From: an uncultured Geobacteraceae bacterium
GTDB lineage: Bacteria; Desulfobacterota; Desulfuromonadia; Geobacterales; Pseudopelobacteraceae
DNA: 64,000 bases
Reading direction: 5' to 3'
Assembly: GCA_903876875.1 (NCBI GenBank)
Contig: CAIRBT010000176.1
Location: 1-64,000, forward strand
Shown: piece by piece, positions 1 to 9,090 of the stretch
Numbering within the stretch: position 1 is the stretch's first letter
Layout: every line of letters starts with the position of its first letter
Translations under genes and position numbers: made by a program
The notes under the pieces: generated by a model
The model's database searches: none
The model's input: the letters and a program-made list of their open reading frames with translations, nothing else
What the model was told of the DNA's origin: nothing

Positions 1-58
1 GCTCGATGAAACCAAAACCTTTTGTGTCGTTGAACCATTTAACTTTACCCTGTGCCAT
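1..58 (-). CDS. Cold-shock protein, CspA family (5' end only)
   Basis: The first 19 codons of a cold-shock-domain protein read leftward off the window edge, starting MAQGKVKWFNDTKGFGFIE. KGFGFI is the RNP1 motif of the CspA family, which are small single-strand nucleic-acid-binding proteins acting as RNA chaperones. An AAGGAGG ribosome-binding site lies just upstream of the ATG. A promoter-like pair at 212-239 would give a leader of roughly 145 nt; long leaders are usual for csp genes. The rest of the gene is outside the window, so length and exact paralogue are unknown. Confidence 0.9.
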   Translation of the reverse strand, partial: MAQGKVKWFNDTKGFGFIE

Positions 59-211
59 TTCCTGCCTCCTTGTGTTGTCCGGCCATGCCGGAGCTGTGGT
101 TACCGCTAAAGTTTCTGGAGTCTGATGCAGGAAAAGCGCAAAGCCTGGTCAAACACGTCCTAGTTGCAATGTTCTGCAAAAACTTCCGAAACTGCGTGCG
201 TGCCCGAGTCG

Positions 212-239
212 TGTATCACAGCAATAATGCAAGTGTCAA
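212..239 (-). promoter_or_regulatory. Probable sigma-70 promoter of the cold-shock gene
   Basis: On the minus strand a perfect -35 TTGACA (234-239) is followed after 16 bases by GATACA (212-217). It points at the cold-shock gene and lies between it and the mlaC stop. Confidence 0.5.
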
Positions 240-254
240 GACAATTTGCATCCA

Positions 255-848
255 TCAGGGCGCCTTCAGCTCTTCGTTCTTGCTCTGAAGCTTCTTGACC
301 AGCTTTTCGTATCCGCTGGCGGTGATTATTTTATTGAACTGGCTCCGGTAATTTGACACCAGACTGACCCCTTCAATCACCACGTCATAGACCATCCACT
401 TGCCGTTCTGTTTGGCAAGATGGTAATCGAGGGAGAACTCATCCCGATTGGCGGTCACCACCTTTGACTTAACGATCGCGTGGCCATCATCCTCCAGCAA
501 CTCTTTCAGGTAGACTATTTTTTCATTATTATAGGACTCAATTTTCCCCGCATAGGAGTTTTCAAGGAGGGTGGCAAACAGCTCGGCAAACTGTTTCTTC
601 TCGGCGGGAGTCCGCACAACCCAATGTTTTCCCAATGACCGCTTGGCCATTTCAGAGTAATCAAAGATGACGCTGATGGTTTTTTTCAGAGCCTGCCGAC
701 GTTTAACCTCATGGGTTCTCGACTCCTTGTCACCAACGATACGCACAACCTCGTCAACGGTTTTCTTCACATCGTCAGTCGGCCCTGCAAAGGCTGCCGA
801 AACAGTAAAAATGGCGAGTACACACCCCAGCATCAATCGCTTCAACAT
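255..848 (-). CDS. mlaC: MlaC-type periplasmic phospholipid-binding protein (Ttg2D family)
   Basis: This 197-residue protein belongs to the MlaC/toluene-tolerance Ttg2D family, which ferries phospholipids between the outer membrane and the inner-membrane MlaFED complex. Residues 1-21 form a signal peptide (basic start, hydrophobic core, cleavage after AFA). The mature part has the usual MlaC features: a helical N-half, the LGKHW region, then a mixed domain around GKWMVYDVVIEGVSLVSNYR, which is typical of the family. Length is normal. It is the last gene of an mlaE-mlaF-mlaD-tolC-mlaC operon, 12 bp after the tolC-like gene. Assignment to the family is firm; the direction of lipid transport cannot be judged. 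Confidence 0.9.
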   Translation of the reverse strand: MLKRLMLGCVLAIFTVSAAFAGPTDDVKKTVDEVVRIVGDKESRTHEVKRRQALKKTISVIFDYSEMAKRSLGKHWVVRTPAEKKQFAELFATLLENSYAGKIESYNNEKIVYLKELLEDDGHAIVKSKVVTANRDEFSLDYHLAKQNGKWMVYDVVIEGVSLVSNYRSQFNKIITASGYEKLVKKLQSKNEELKAP

Positions 849-860
849 ACATCCTCCCGG

Positions 861-2240
861 TTATTTTTCTAAGGCTCGTAACGGTTCATTCGTGGCATAA
901 TCAAGGTTGGCCGAGGCGATTTTATAATTATAGACCGACCTGAAATAGTCTGCCCGCATGCTGGAGTACGCCTGCAACGCTTCAAAAATTTCTTTGGCCG
1001 GCCCCATGCCAAAGTCAAAATTGGCAATGGCGGTCACTGCCCACTTTTTGGCATTCAGATAGGCTCCACGGGTGGCGGTCACACTGTTTTTAGCTTCGAC
1101 CAGATCCAGATAATACTTTTGCACCTGCAGCGGGATATTTGCTTCAGCATAATCACGGGTGCTCAAAAGCCGGTTATACTGAGCCCGTTCACCGGCCACC
1201 TTTGACCCGGTAATGCCAAAATCCAGTTTCCAGCGAGCACCGACGGCCACCCCCCCCAGCAGATGATTGAACGGATCGCTCAGATAGGGATTATGCAGAT
1301 TATCCCGCCCCTCGGCGTAGGCCCATGAGACTACCCCCCCCAGAAAAATATCGGGATAATAGTTGGCCCTGGCCGCCTCTACCAAAGCAGAGCGGGCCTT
1401 GAGGCCTTCAGCAATTTGCAGCAGTTCCGGACGGCGACGGCGGGCATGTTCGATGAAGGTATCAAGGGGGGGAATCTCCGTATCACCAATGGCCAAACGC
1501 TCGGCACCAACCTCCAGCGGAGCGTCAACCCCCAACCCCATGCGCGCCCGTAGAGCCGCCAGTGCCAGTGCTTCACCCTTCTTCGCTTCTTCAAGATACT
1601 TTGAAGCAACGCCGGAAAAAGCATCCAACTTATAGAGATCCATCTCATCAACTGTGTCAGAGCCCTGATCAAGAAGCTTCTTCGCCTTTTCACGGGCTCT
1701 AATGAGAATTTCCTCCACCTCCAGAACCAGCTCTTTCATCTCCCGTGCCAAGAGGAGACCGTTATAATACTCATGAACCTTCTGGACGATCTCATTGCTT
1801 CGTTGCTGTTTCCGGGAACGATCAACCTCTATGCCATGGGTGGCAGCTTTCATATTTTCCGAAATCTTACCAAAGGTGTAGAGTGGCTGAATAACCGTGG
1901 CATCGGCACTGGTAAACCAGGTGACCGAGTTAAGAGTGAAAGGAATTTCGGTAGCCACACCGGACGTAATATCCTGACGGGACGCGGACGGTGCCGGCCC
2001 AACCAGCGTTGTCAGAGTCAACTGCGGAAAACGGTAGGAACCGGCTTCATCAAGTTTGCTCTTGGCAAGGGCGATATCCTGATCCGCCTCTCCCAGTTCA
2101 GGTGCTCTTTTCAGAGCCATGCGAATACAATCATCCACCCCCAGTGCCGCCGGGGGTACCGGAATTTCGTCAGCCACACCAATGCTGCTCACCAAAAGGA
2201 GCAGCGATAACGCCATGCTGGTCTTTTTCAACAATTTCAT
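861..2240 (-). CDS. TolC-family outer-membrane efflux protein
   Basis: About 459 residues with a signal peptide (hydrophobic stretch MALSLLLLVSSIGVA) and two homologous long-helical halves typical of outer-membrane efflux proteins. TolC trimers form a barrel and periplasmic tunnel that serve tripartite pumps and type I secretion. I prefer the ATG at 2238-2240 because an AGGA box lies 7 bases before it; an ATG two codons upstream almost touches that box. The gene sits inside the Mla operon, between mlaD and mlaC, which suggests a lipid-related partner. It is also the only TolC-like gene in the window, so it could serve the HlyB/HlyD exporter at 36-40 kb, but that is speculation. Confidence 0.88.
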   Translation of the reverse strand: MKLLKKTSMALSLLLLVSSIGVADEIPVPPAALGVDDCIRMALKRAPELGEADQDIALAKSKLDEAGSYRFPQLTLTTLVGPAPSASRQDITSGVATEIPFTLNSVTWFTSADATVIQPLYTFGKISENMKAATHGIEVDRSRKQQRSNEIVQKVHEYYNGLLLAREMKELVLEVEEILIRAREKAKKLLDQGSDTVDEMDLYKLDAFSGVASKYLEEAKKGEALALAALRARMGLGVDAPLEVGAERLAIGDTEIPPLDTFIEHARRRRPELLQIAEGLKARSALVEAARANYYPDIFLGGVVSWAYAEGRDNLHNPYLSDPFNHLLGGVAVGARWKLDFGITGSKVAGERAQYNRLLSTRDYAEANIPLQVQKYYLDLVEAKNSVTATRGAYLNAKKWAVTAIANFDFGMGPAKEIFEALQAYSSMRADYFRSVYNYKIASANLDYATNEPLRALEK

Positions 2241-2265
2241 AACCATTTCCTAATTAAAACTCCCA

Positions 2266-2718
2266 TTATTCAACCTTACCATGAATAAACTTGCTGACCA
2301 GCTCTTCGATATCAATGGCCGATTCGGTATCACGGATTTTACCGTTATTTTTGAGCATGATTTCCGAGCCACCCGGCCGCAGTTTGATGAATTTATCACC
2401 AATGATGCCACTGGTGCGCACCGATGCAATGACATCATCGGTAATCTTCACACCGGTTTTTATCTTCAGAAAGGCAAGGGCCCGATCACCGCTTTTTTCA
2501 TCAAGTGCTATCCGATCGACCTTTCCCACCTCAACACCAGCCACTTCAACCCGAGCACCCGGCTTAAGCCCTGACACCGAGTCAAAAACGGCAACCACCG
2601 AATAGTAATCACCGCCGACTATTTCCATTTTACCCAGCTTGATGGAAACATATCCCAGACAGAGAATTCCAATCAGCATAAAGGAGCCAACCATTAGTTC
2701 CAATTTAACCATATTCAT
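2266..2718 (-). CDS. mlaD: MlaD-type MCE-domain lipid transport protein
   Basis: 150 residues. One N-terminal membrane anchor (about residues 10-28) is followed by an MCE domain (about 38-118) with the typical VSGLKPGARVEVAGVEVGKV segment. MlaD forms a hexameric ring on the MlaFE transporter through which phospholipids pass. The protein is shorter than E. coli MlaD because the C-terminal helix is brief (ending DIEELVSKFIHGKVE). It lies 20 bp downstream of mlaF on the same strand, with a GAGGTG ribosome-binding site. Confidence 0.92.
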   Translation of the reverse strand: MNMVKLELMVGSFMLIGILCLGYVSIKLGKMEIVGGDYYSVVAVFDSVSGLKPGARVEVAGVEVGKVDRIALDEKSGDRALAFLKIKTGVKITDDVIASVRTSGIIGDKFIKLRPGGSEIMLKNNGKIRDTESAIDIEELVSKFIHGKVE

Positions 2719-2738
2719 ACAGGCTCACCTCAAAGTTA

Positions 2739-3485
2739 CTAAATCATCTGAATCGGGCCATCCAGGCTGCCACTGATAAACTGGCGGATAGCCGGATCGT
2801 CGGAATTACGGATTTCGTCGGGCGTTCCATGTTGTAAAATTTTACCCCGAAACAGCATGGCCACATTCTGAGCCACATCGAAGATATCCGGGATTTCGTG
2901 GGACACAATCACCGCCGTGAAACCAAACTTGAGGTGCGTATCAATAATGAGCTGATGTATGGCCCGTTTAATGATCGGATCCAAACCGGTAGTCGGCTCA
3001 TCAAAGAGAATTATCTTTGGCTCAAGTACCACGGCACGAGCCAGGCCGACCCGTTTTTTCATCCCCCCGGACAGTTCGTCCGGATACTTCTGTTCGATAT
3101 TTTTCAGCCCCACATCCTCAAGGGCAGAGAGCACCCGTGAGCGAATTTCATCCTTGTCCAGCGGGGTCTTCTCCTGCAGGGGAAAGGCAACGTTTTCAAA
3201 AACCGTCATGGAGTCAAAGAGAGCCACGTTCTGAAACAGCATGCCAAACTTTTCCCGGATCCGGTTCAGCTCGCCACGCCCCACATTGAGGATGCTCTCC
3301 CCCTCAACCTGCACCGTACCACTGTCGGGCTGCAGCAGGCCGATCAGATGTTTCAGAAGCACGCTCTTACCTTCGCCACTCGGCCCGATAATCGCCGTGA
3401 TCTTGCCCCGGGGGATATCAAGATCAAGGCCGTCAAGAACCTTTTGGGAACCGAAGGATTTATAAATATTACGGAGAGTAATCAT
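2739..3485 (-). CDS. mlaF: MlaF-type ABC transporter ATPase
   Basis: 248 residues forming a complete ABC ATPase domain: Walker A GPSGEGKS (about residues 34-41), signature LSGGMKKR, Walker B IILFDEPTTGLD and the switch histidine in VSHE. The LSGGMKKRVGLARA form and the gene order (permease before, MCE protein after) place it in the MlaF family, which powers phospholipid transport at the inner membrane. Its start lies one base after the mlaE stop, so translation is probably coupled. Confidence 0.93.
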   Translation of the reverse strand: MITLRNIYKSFGSQKVLDGLDLDIPRGKITAIIGPSGEGKSVLLKHLIGLLQPDSGTVQVEGESILNVGRGELNRIREKFGMLFQNVALFDSMTVFENVAFPLQEKTPLDKDEIRSRVLSALEDVGLKNIEQKYPDELSGGMKKRVGLARAVVLEPKIILFDEPTTGLDPIIKRAIHQLIIDTHLKFGFTAVIVSHEIPDIFDVAQNVAMLFRGKILQHGTPDEIRNSDDPAIRQFISGSLDGPIQMI

Positions 3486-3486
3486 A

Positions 3487-4248
3487 TCAGAGCAGCACCG
3501 AGGTGAGGAAATAGTCCCACACTAAAATAATGACCGAGGTCAGCACCACCGACTCGGTGGTGGCCTTTGACACCCCCTCGGCACCATGGCCGGCATAATA
3601 TCCCTTGTAGCAACCGATCCAGGCGATAATGATGCCAAAGGAAAAGGATTTGGCAAAGCCGGAGAAGACGTCACGCCAGACCACCGCTTTTTCCATTTCA
3701 TAAAAATAGGCACCCGGATTAACCCCCAGCAGTTTCACCCCCACCAACCAACCGCCGTAGATACCGATCACATCAAAAATTGCGCAGAGCAGGGGAAGTG
3801 ATATCATGGCAGCAACGAACTTTGGCGTCACCAGATATTTGAAGGGATCAAGAGCCATGGTTTCCAGGGCATCTATCTGTTCGGTGATGCGCATGATGCC
3901 GATTTCTGCCGTAATGGCACTACCGGCTCTACCGGTCACCATCAAGGCAGCGAGCACCGGCCCCAGTTCCCGGATCAGCGAGAGAGCCACCGCAGTGCCG
4001 AGCATCCCCTCCGAGCCGAATTTTGCGAGAGTATAATACCCCTGCAACCCCAGCACCATGCCGGTAAAACCGGCAGTTAAAACGATGACGAACAGGGATT
4101 TGGTGCCGATAAAGCGCATCTGCTTGAGGATATGCAGCAGACTTCCCGGATGGCGGAACATCATATAAAAGGAGTAGGCAAGGAACCAACCGGTTTTCCC
4201 CAAATCCTGCACAATTGTTATGGTTGTCCTTCCCAGTACCCGAACCAC
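3487..4248 (-). CDS. mlaE: MlaE-type ABC transporter permease
   Basis: 253 residues with five or so membrane segments and the conserved MlaE/DUF140 signature regions (GMVLGLQGYYTLAKFGSEGMLG and ELGPVLAALMVTGRAGSAITAEIG, each matched in part). It is the permease of the MlaFED phospholipid transporter. The start is GTG at 4246-4248 with AAAGGA 5 bases upstream; no better ATG is seen. It is first in the five-gene operon. No small STAS protein (MlaB) gene follows, unlike E. coli. Confidence 0.92.
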   Translation of the reverse strand: MVRVLGRTTITIVQDLGKTGWFLAYSFYMMFRHPGSLLHILKQMRFIGTKSLFVIVLTAGFTGMVLGLQGYYTLAKFGSEGMLGTAVALSLIRELGPVLAALMVTGRAGSAITAEIGIMRITEQIDALETMALDPFKYLVTPKFVAAMISLPLLCAIFDVIGIYGGWLVGVKLLGVNPGAYFYEMEKAVVWRDVFSGFAKSFSFGIIIAWIGCYKGYYAGHGAEGVSKATTESVVLTSVIILVWDYFLTSVLL

Positions 4249-4282
4249 GGCAATCCTTTGACCATAAAATGAGCAACGTGTA

Positions 4283-4310
4283 TTTATACATCAACAGGCC
4301 GGCAAAGCAA
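4283..4310 (-). promoter_or_regulatory. Possible promoter of the mla operon
   Basis: On the minus strand TTGCTT (4305-4310) and TATAAA (4283-4288) are spaced by 16 bases, 35 bp before the mlaE start and just after the dctA terminator. The -35 match is partial. Confidence 0.4.
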
Positions 4311-4340
4311 AGCGGAAGTTGAAACTGCCGGTGACGAAAA

Positions 4341-4366
4341 GGGGCGACAGAGATATCTGTCGCCCC
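4341..4366 (-). terminator. Rho-independent terminator of dctA
   Basis: A perfect 10-bp stem GGGGCGACAG/CTGTCGCCCC with loop AGATAT is followed on the minus strand by TTTT. It lies 30 bp past the dctA stop and separates dctA from the mla operon. Confidence 0.85.
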
Positions 4367-4395
4367 GAAGAAGCAAAATTGGGTATCACTTTTAA

Positions 4396-5706
4396 TTAAG
4401 CAGGGTCATCTTCAAGCAGCAGCTCCGGCTCTTCAGCCTCAAGATCGGTCTCCTTGTTGAGTACCCGTGTCATCCGCTCCATATCCAGTTCTTTTTCCCA
4501 GCGGGACACCACCATGGTTGCCACGCCGTTGCCCACCAGATTGGTCAGGGCACGGGCCTCGGACATAAAACGGTCAATGCCCAGAATGAGTGCCAACCCG
4601 GCCACCGGAATGGTCGGAATAGCGGCAAAGGTGGCTGCCAAGGTCACAAAACCGCTGCCGGTAACACCGGCCGCCCCCTTGGAGGTCAGCATCAATACAC
4701 CAAGAATAGTCAGGGTCTGGGTCGTCGTCAGGGGGGTGTTGGTGGCCTGGGCCACAAAGATGGCCGCCATAGTCAGATAAATAGAAGTACCATCCAGATT
4801 AAAGGAATAGCCGGTCGGAATGACCAGACCAACCACCGACTTGGCACAGCCAAGATTTTCCAGCTTAGCCATCATACGGGGAAGTACGGATTCGGAAGAG
4901 GATGTGCCGAGAACGATGAGTAACTCTTCCTTTATATAGCTGATGAATTTAAAGATACTGAAGCCGCAGAGCTTGCAGATGGTGCCAAGCACCACAAAGA
5001 TAAACAGCAGACAGGTCAGATAAAAACTTCCCATCAACATGCCCAGCTTGGTCAGGGTGCCAAGACCGAATTTCCCGATGGTAAAGGCCATGGCACCAAA
5101 GGCACCGATTGGTGCAGCTTTCATAATAATGGCAACAATGCCGAAAAAGGCATGGGACAGTTGGTCGATGAAATGATAGACCGGCTTGCCCCGCTCCCCA
5201 AGAGCTGAGAGGGCAAAGCCGAAGAGAATTGCAAAGAACAACACCTGGAGGATGTCCCCCTTGGCAAAGGCATCAACCACGCTGCTCGGAATAATTCCCA
5301 TTAAAAAATCCGCCAGGCCGTGGGATTTGGACGCAGTTTCCGTGAAGCCGGCCAACCCTTTGGTATCAAGCTTGGTGACATCGGCGTTCATACCGACACC
5401 CGGCTGAACTATATTAATGACCAGCAGACCGATCCCCAACGCCAGCGTTGAAACCACTTCAAAATAGAGGAGTGCCTTGCCGCCAACCCGGCCGACCTTC
5501 TTCATGTCATCCATACCGGCAATGCCGGTCACCACCGTGCAGAAAATGACCGGTGCGATGATCATCTTGATCAACTTGATGAAACCATCCCCCAACGGCT
5601 TCATGGCCGCACCGGTTTCCGGGAAAAAGTGCCCAACACAAACCCCGATGCTGATGGCCGTCAATACCTGAAAATAGAGATGCTGGTAAAATTTCTTTCC
5701 ATTCAT
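4396..5706 (-). CDS. dctA: C4-dicarboxylate:cation symporter DctA (DAACS family)
   Basis: 436 residues, the usual DctA length. The protein has about eight membrane helices, the serine-rich re-entrant loop [13 protein letters not shown] and the substrate-binding segment [14 protein letters not shown] that marks DctA among glutamate/dicarboxylate symporters. It imports fumarate, malate or succinate with protons or sodium. In dissimilatory metal reducers such carriers feed fumarate respiration or carbon uptake; the sequence cannot say which applies here. AAGGAG lies just before the ATG. It is monocistronic, ending in the terminator at 4341-4366. Confidence 0.92.
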   Translation of the reverse strand: MNGKKFYQHLYFQVLTAISIGVCVGHFFPETGAAMKPLGDGFIKLIKMIIAPVIFCTVVTGIAGMDDMKKVGRVGGKALLYFEVVSTLALGIGLLVINIVQPGVGMNADVTKLDTKGLAGFTETASKSHGLADFLMGIIPSSVVDAFAKGDILQVLFFAILFGFALSALGERGKPVYHFIDQLSHAFFGIVAIIMKAAPIGAFGAMAFTIGKFGLGTLTKLGMLMGSFYLTCLLFIFVVLGTICKLCGFSIFKFISYIKEELLIVLGTSSSESVLPRMMAKLENLGCAKSVVGLVIPTGYSFNLDGTSIYLTMAAIFVAQATNTPLTTTQTLTILGVLMLTSKGAAGVTGSGFVTLAATFAAIPTIPVAGLALILGIDRFMSEARALTNLVGNGVATMVVSRWEKELDMERMTRVLNKETDLEAEEPELLLEDDPA

Positions 5707-5796
5707 TGCGTGGCTCCTTATCTTGAGTAGTTCCCTATCTTAGCAAGTGAAACAGAAATAGTGTATACATTTTTAACACCGCAGGGGAATAACAGG

Positions 5797-6396
5797 TCAT
5801 CTTTGCGCCGGTGCCTTCTGTATGAGCATCAGATAGGGAGCGGTTGCCGGTACATTAACCTGCCCCAGACGCCACGAGTGGTAGTGACGGGGTTCCAGAC
5901 TTGCTGCCCATCCTTCAACCGCCTGGCGTTCATCGTCTCCCCCCGGATGACCCGGATAGATTGTCACCAGCACGCTCCCCCCCGCTGCCAGGAGAGCGAC
6001 CGCCTGCGACAGGGCGGCACGCGTGCTCTCCGTACGAGTGATAACAGAGCGATCCCCCCCCGGCAGATATCCCAGATTGAACAACACCAGGTTGAGCGGA
6101 GCCGGAACCAGCTCCGTCAGCAACTCATGACTACCATGGAGTAGCGTTACCCGTTCCGCTAATCCGGCTTCGGCCACCCGCCGACCGGTCTCCGCAATGG
6201 CATCTGCCTGAATATCAAAACCCCAGACCCTGCCGACAGAACCCACCAACCGGGCAAGCAGCAGGGTATCGTGACCGTTACCACAGGTGGCGTCAACTAC
6301 CTGAGCACCGTCATGGAGCATACTCTGCAAGAGCAGGTGACACAGGGGCACCGGCCCCCGTAGAAACAGGGGAAACGTAAGAGAAACATCATTCAT
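5797..6396 (-). CDS. Class I SAM-dependent methyltransferase, MnmM/YtqB-like
   Basis: 199 residues. The SAM-binding motif VDATCGNGHDT (about 35-45), acidic motif FDIQ and the distinctive FNLGYLPGGD segment match the YtqB/MnmM family (older name: putative rRNA methylase, PF06962). MnmM completes mnm5s2U34 in the wobble position of some tRNAs; a tRNA role is therefore likely but is inherited from the family. The gene stands alone, 90 bp upstream of dctA on the same strand. The ribosome-binding site is weak. Confidence 0.8.
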   Translation of the reverse strand: MNDVSLTFPLFLRGPVPLCHLLLQSMLHDGAQVVDATCGNGHDTLLLARLVGSVGRVWGFDIQADAIAETGRRVAEAGLAERVTLLHGSHELLTELVPAPLNLVLFNLGYLPGGDRSVITRTESTRAALSQAVALLAAGGSVLVTIYPGHPGGDDERQAVEGWAASLEPRHYHSWRLGQVNVPATAPYLMLIQKAPAQR

Positions 6397-6478
6397 GGAA
6401 TGAGGTTACCAGAATAAACATGTTTTCGCTACGGAGAATTTGTTTGTAATTGAACATTAAACAGGGTAGTACAGCAGC

Positions 6479-7363
6479 ATGATCATACGAAAAGCAGTGA
6501 CAAAAGAACAGAATGGCTGTCGGCTCGACGATGCCATCGCCATCCTCTGCAACGGCGTCAGCAAATCCGAAGCGAGACGTATTATTGACCGGGGGGGCTG
6601 CACCGTCAATGTAGCTCTGGTGCGAGTGGCATCACGCAGTGTGAAAGCCGGCGATATAATTGAAATCGGCATTATGGAGACCGGGCGTTTTGAAGAGCTG
6701 CACCTGCCGCCGGAGGCACTCCTCTATGAGGATGGCGAGCTGATTGCCGTCAACAAACCGGCCGGCATTAACAGTCAGCGCACCCCCTATCAGCTGAAGG
6801 GGACGCTGGAATATTGGGTAACCGAATACTTCAAGGCGGGGGGAAACAGCGAACCGGCACGGGTTGTCCATCGCCTTGACCGGGGCACTTCGGGTGCCAT
6901 GCTTTTCCCAAAAAGCAGAAGTGCCGCTGCCTGTCTCTCCCGGCAATTTCAGGAAGGAACGATAGAAAAACACTATCTGGCACTGGTGTCCGGTTGTCCG
7001 GAACAGCGCAACTGGAAGGTGGGTGGCCCGATTGGCAAGGTGGGCCCGGCACGTTACGGCATTGTTGACGGCGGCAAGCCGTCGGAAACTGAATTCACCA
7101 CGGTGGCCAGTTCCGCCACCCATTCCCTGATTGAGGCACGTCCACTCACCGGTCGCACCCACCAGATCAGGGTTCACCTCGCCTCAGTCGGCCTGCCGAT
7201 CCTGGGGGACAGCACCTACGGGGGAGCAGAGGCCACCCGGATGATGCTCCACTGCTCCGCAATGACTTTTCTGACCGGAGCACAAAAAACGGTCACAGTA
7301 ACCGCCCCCCTCGGCGGTGAATTTGACCGGATCGCTGCAGCACTCACGACAGCACCGGAATAA
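6479..7363 (+). CDS. RluA-family RNA pseudouridine synthase
   Basis: 294 residues. An N-terminal S4-like RNA-binding domain (about 10-75) precedes the pseudouridine synthase domain, which carries the catalytic motif HRLDRGTSG (aspartate of HRLD), the GRTHQIRVHL motif and GDSTYGG. These enzymes isomerise uridine in rRNA or tRNA. Which site is modified (RluC, RluD or another) cannot be told. The gene ends exactly where the AMMECR1 gene begins to end on the other strand, with no intervening terminator. Confidence 0.9.
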   Translation: MIIRKAVTKEQNGCRLDDAIAILCNGVSKSEARRIIDRGGCTVNVALVRVASRSVKAGDIIEIGIMETGRFEELHLPPEALLYEDGELIAVNKPAGINSQRTPYQLKGTLEYWVTEYFKAGGNSEPARVVHRLDRGTSGAMLFPKSRSAAACLSRQFQEGTIEKHYLALVSGCPEQRNWKVGGPIGKVGPARYGIVDGGKPSETEFTTVASSATHSLIEARPLTGRTHQIRVHLASVGLPILGDSTYGGAEATRMMLHCSAMTFLTGAQKTVTVTAPLGGEFDRIAAALTTAPE

Positions 7364-7915
7364 CTATTGCTCCCCAAACACCTGGGCAGTGAAGAGATAG
7401 ATATCGCACTCCCCCTGCCAGGCGTCGGGCAGCAGACCGGCTTTGGCGCAGGTCTGCTGCAGGAATTGCTCCCGATGCCAGCCGTTTTCGGTGGCAACCT
7501 GGGGGAGCAGTACCCCCCGATGATTCCCCTTGATAATATAGATACCGTGGACACCAACCTGAATTTCATCAACCGATCCGGCTTTTCTCAAGGGAGACAG
7601 CACCGAAATATCAATTTCAAAATCATTCAGGTCAGCCTGTTTCATCGGGTGAAAACGGGGGTCACGGGTCGACGCGGACACCGCCATTTCCTGCACCAGT
7701 AGATAGAGCGGCTGGCTGGAAACGAAATTGCCGATGCAGCCACGCAGGGCACCCTGTTTCTTGATGGTAACAAAACACCCGGACTGGAGCAGCAACCCCG
7801 CCGAAGGGGTACCGGTGATATCAGGCACCTTCTGGCTGACCACATAGCTGACAATGGTGCCACGGGCTATCCTCAACAGATCCTGCTGCTCTGCGACATT
7901 CAACAACTCACTCAT
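7364..7915 (-). CDS. AMMECR1-domain protein
   Basis: About 183 residues covering the AMMECR1 domain, with the highly conserved RGCIGNF motif and the segment SASTRDPRFHPM. The domain is widespread in bacteria, archaea and eukaryotes; its biochemical role in bacteria is not established. I chose the ATG at 7913-7915 because GAGGGGGG lies 7 bases upstream; a TTG nine codons further upstream has no such site. It abuts the convergent pseudouridine synthase and follows the peptide deformylase gene by about 50 bp. Confidence 0.85.
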   Translation of the reverse strand: MSELLNVAEQQDLLRIARGTIVSYVVSQKVPDITGTPSAGLLLQSGCFVTIKKQGALRGCIGNFVSSQPLYLLVQEMAVSASTRDPRFHPMKQADLNDFEIDISVLSPLRKAGSVDEIQVGVHGIYIIKGNHRGVLLPQVATENGWHREQFLQQTCAKAGLLPDAWQGECDIYLFTAQVFGEQ

Positions 7916-7964
7916 GTTCTGTCCCCCCTCTCTATTGGGCAAACGGCCATTCGCCCCCCCACCG

Positions 7965-8468
7965 TTAATAATTTTTCCGTCGAAACAAACCGGTCTTGAT
8001 GCTCACCACCCGGTCCAGGAACAGCACCCCGTCCAGATGATCCATCTCATGCTGGATGGCAACCGCCTCAAAACCGCGGGTTTCAATCTGCCGCTCCGCA
8101 CCGTCAGGTTCGGTAAAACGGAGCGTAATTTCCGTACTCCGCTCCACATCACCGGTGTAATCGGGAATGCTCATACACCCTTCACGCATGGTGGCACTGC
8201 CGGAGCGGGCGATGATTTCCGGGTTAACCATCAACAGCAGACCATGGTTATGCTCTTTTCCGAAACGGTTTTTCGACACATCAACAACACAGACCCGCAG
8301 CGTCACACCGATCTGCGGTGCGGCCACGCCGACCGAACCGGGACCGGCCACCATGGTATCGACCAGATCAGCCACAAGGGTATGGATCAGGGTATCAATC
8401 TGGTCAACCCGATTGCATAGTTTTTTTAAAACAGGATGGGGATAGCGAAGAATTGGCTGAATCGGCAT
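7965..8468 (-). CDS. def: Peptide deformylase
   Basis: 167 residues with all three deformylase motifs: GVAAPQIG, EGCMSI (metal cysteine; the common form is EGCLS) and QHEMDHLDG (two metal histidines and the catalytic glutamate). It removes the N-formyl group from nascent proteins. The start is the ATG at 8466-8468, giving the canonical MPIQPILRYPHPVLKK opening; the frame stays open upstream only through the overlapping ACT gene. One base separates it from the ACT-protein stop, so the two are probably translated together. Confidence 0.95.
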   Translation of the reverse strand: MPIQPILRYPHPVLKKLCNRVDQIDTLIHTLVADLVDTMVAGPGSVGVAAPQIGVTLRVCVVDVSKNRFGKEHNHGLLLMVNPEIIARSGSATMREGCMSIPDYTGDVERSTEITLRFTEPDGAERQIETRGFEAVAIQHEMDHLDGVLFLDRVVSIKTGLFRRKNY

Positions 8469-8469
8469 T

Positions 8470-9030
8470 TCAGAACACCACCGGGGTAATGATCCGCACA
8501 CCGATCTCAACCTTGAGCTCGGCCTTGAGAGCCGCCAGCATCGCCTCAACCCCTTCGGCCGTTTCACCTTCCGGCAGAGCTACTTCCAGCATCAGCACGT
8601 AGACCGGCTCGGCCTCACTGCCGATCAGCTTGGTATTGAGGTCAGTGATGTTAATGGAACGGGTTGCCAGCTCACGGGTAACCCGGTAGACGATGCCCGG
8701 CTGATCGGCACCATACACCGAAATCATGCAGATTTCCCCGTCCGGTTCCTGGCGGATAATCTCGTCACCAGAGAGAGTTCGCACCCCCAGACTCATGCCG
8801 ATCCGGTCACACACCGGCGTCAGCTCTTCGAGAAGCCCCCTCTCACCGGACGCTTTTTTCAACGAGACGATCAGAATCATGGCAAATTCACCGGCCAGCA
8901 TGGTACAGCTGGAATCGGCAATATTCCCTCCCAGCCTGAACAGCCCTTCGGTTATGGCAGCAACAATACCGGGTCGATCTTTACCAACCACCGAAACGGC
9001 GTAATGGGTTATTTCCTGTTCTGCAGTCAT
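8470..9030 (-). CDS. ACT-domain protein, GcvR-like
   Basis: 186 residues made of two ACT domains (about 8-80 and 98-175), each starting with the DRPGI/DQPGI turn. The arrangement matches the glycine-cleavage repressor accessory protein GcvR and related stand-alone double-ACT proteins, which sense amino acids. No gcv genes are nearby, so the regulated pathway is unknown. It forms a pair with def, and GAGGTGA precedes the start. Confidence 0.85.
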   Translation of the reverse strand: MTAEQEITHYAVSVVGKDRPGIVAAITEGLFRLGGNIADSSCTMLAGEFAMILIVSLKKASGERGLLEELTPVCDRIGMSLGVRTLSGDEIIRQEPDGEICMISVYGADQPGIVYRVTRELATRSINITDLNTKLIGSEAEPVYVLMLEVALPEGETAEGVEAMLAALKAELKVEIGVRIITPVVF

Positions 9031-9090
9031 TGGTTCACCTCAAGGTATAAATTCACTGGCTTCTGCAATACGACACGAGCACATAAGAGA

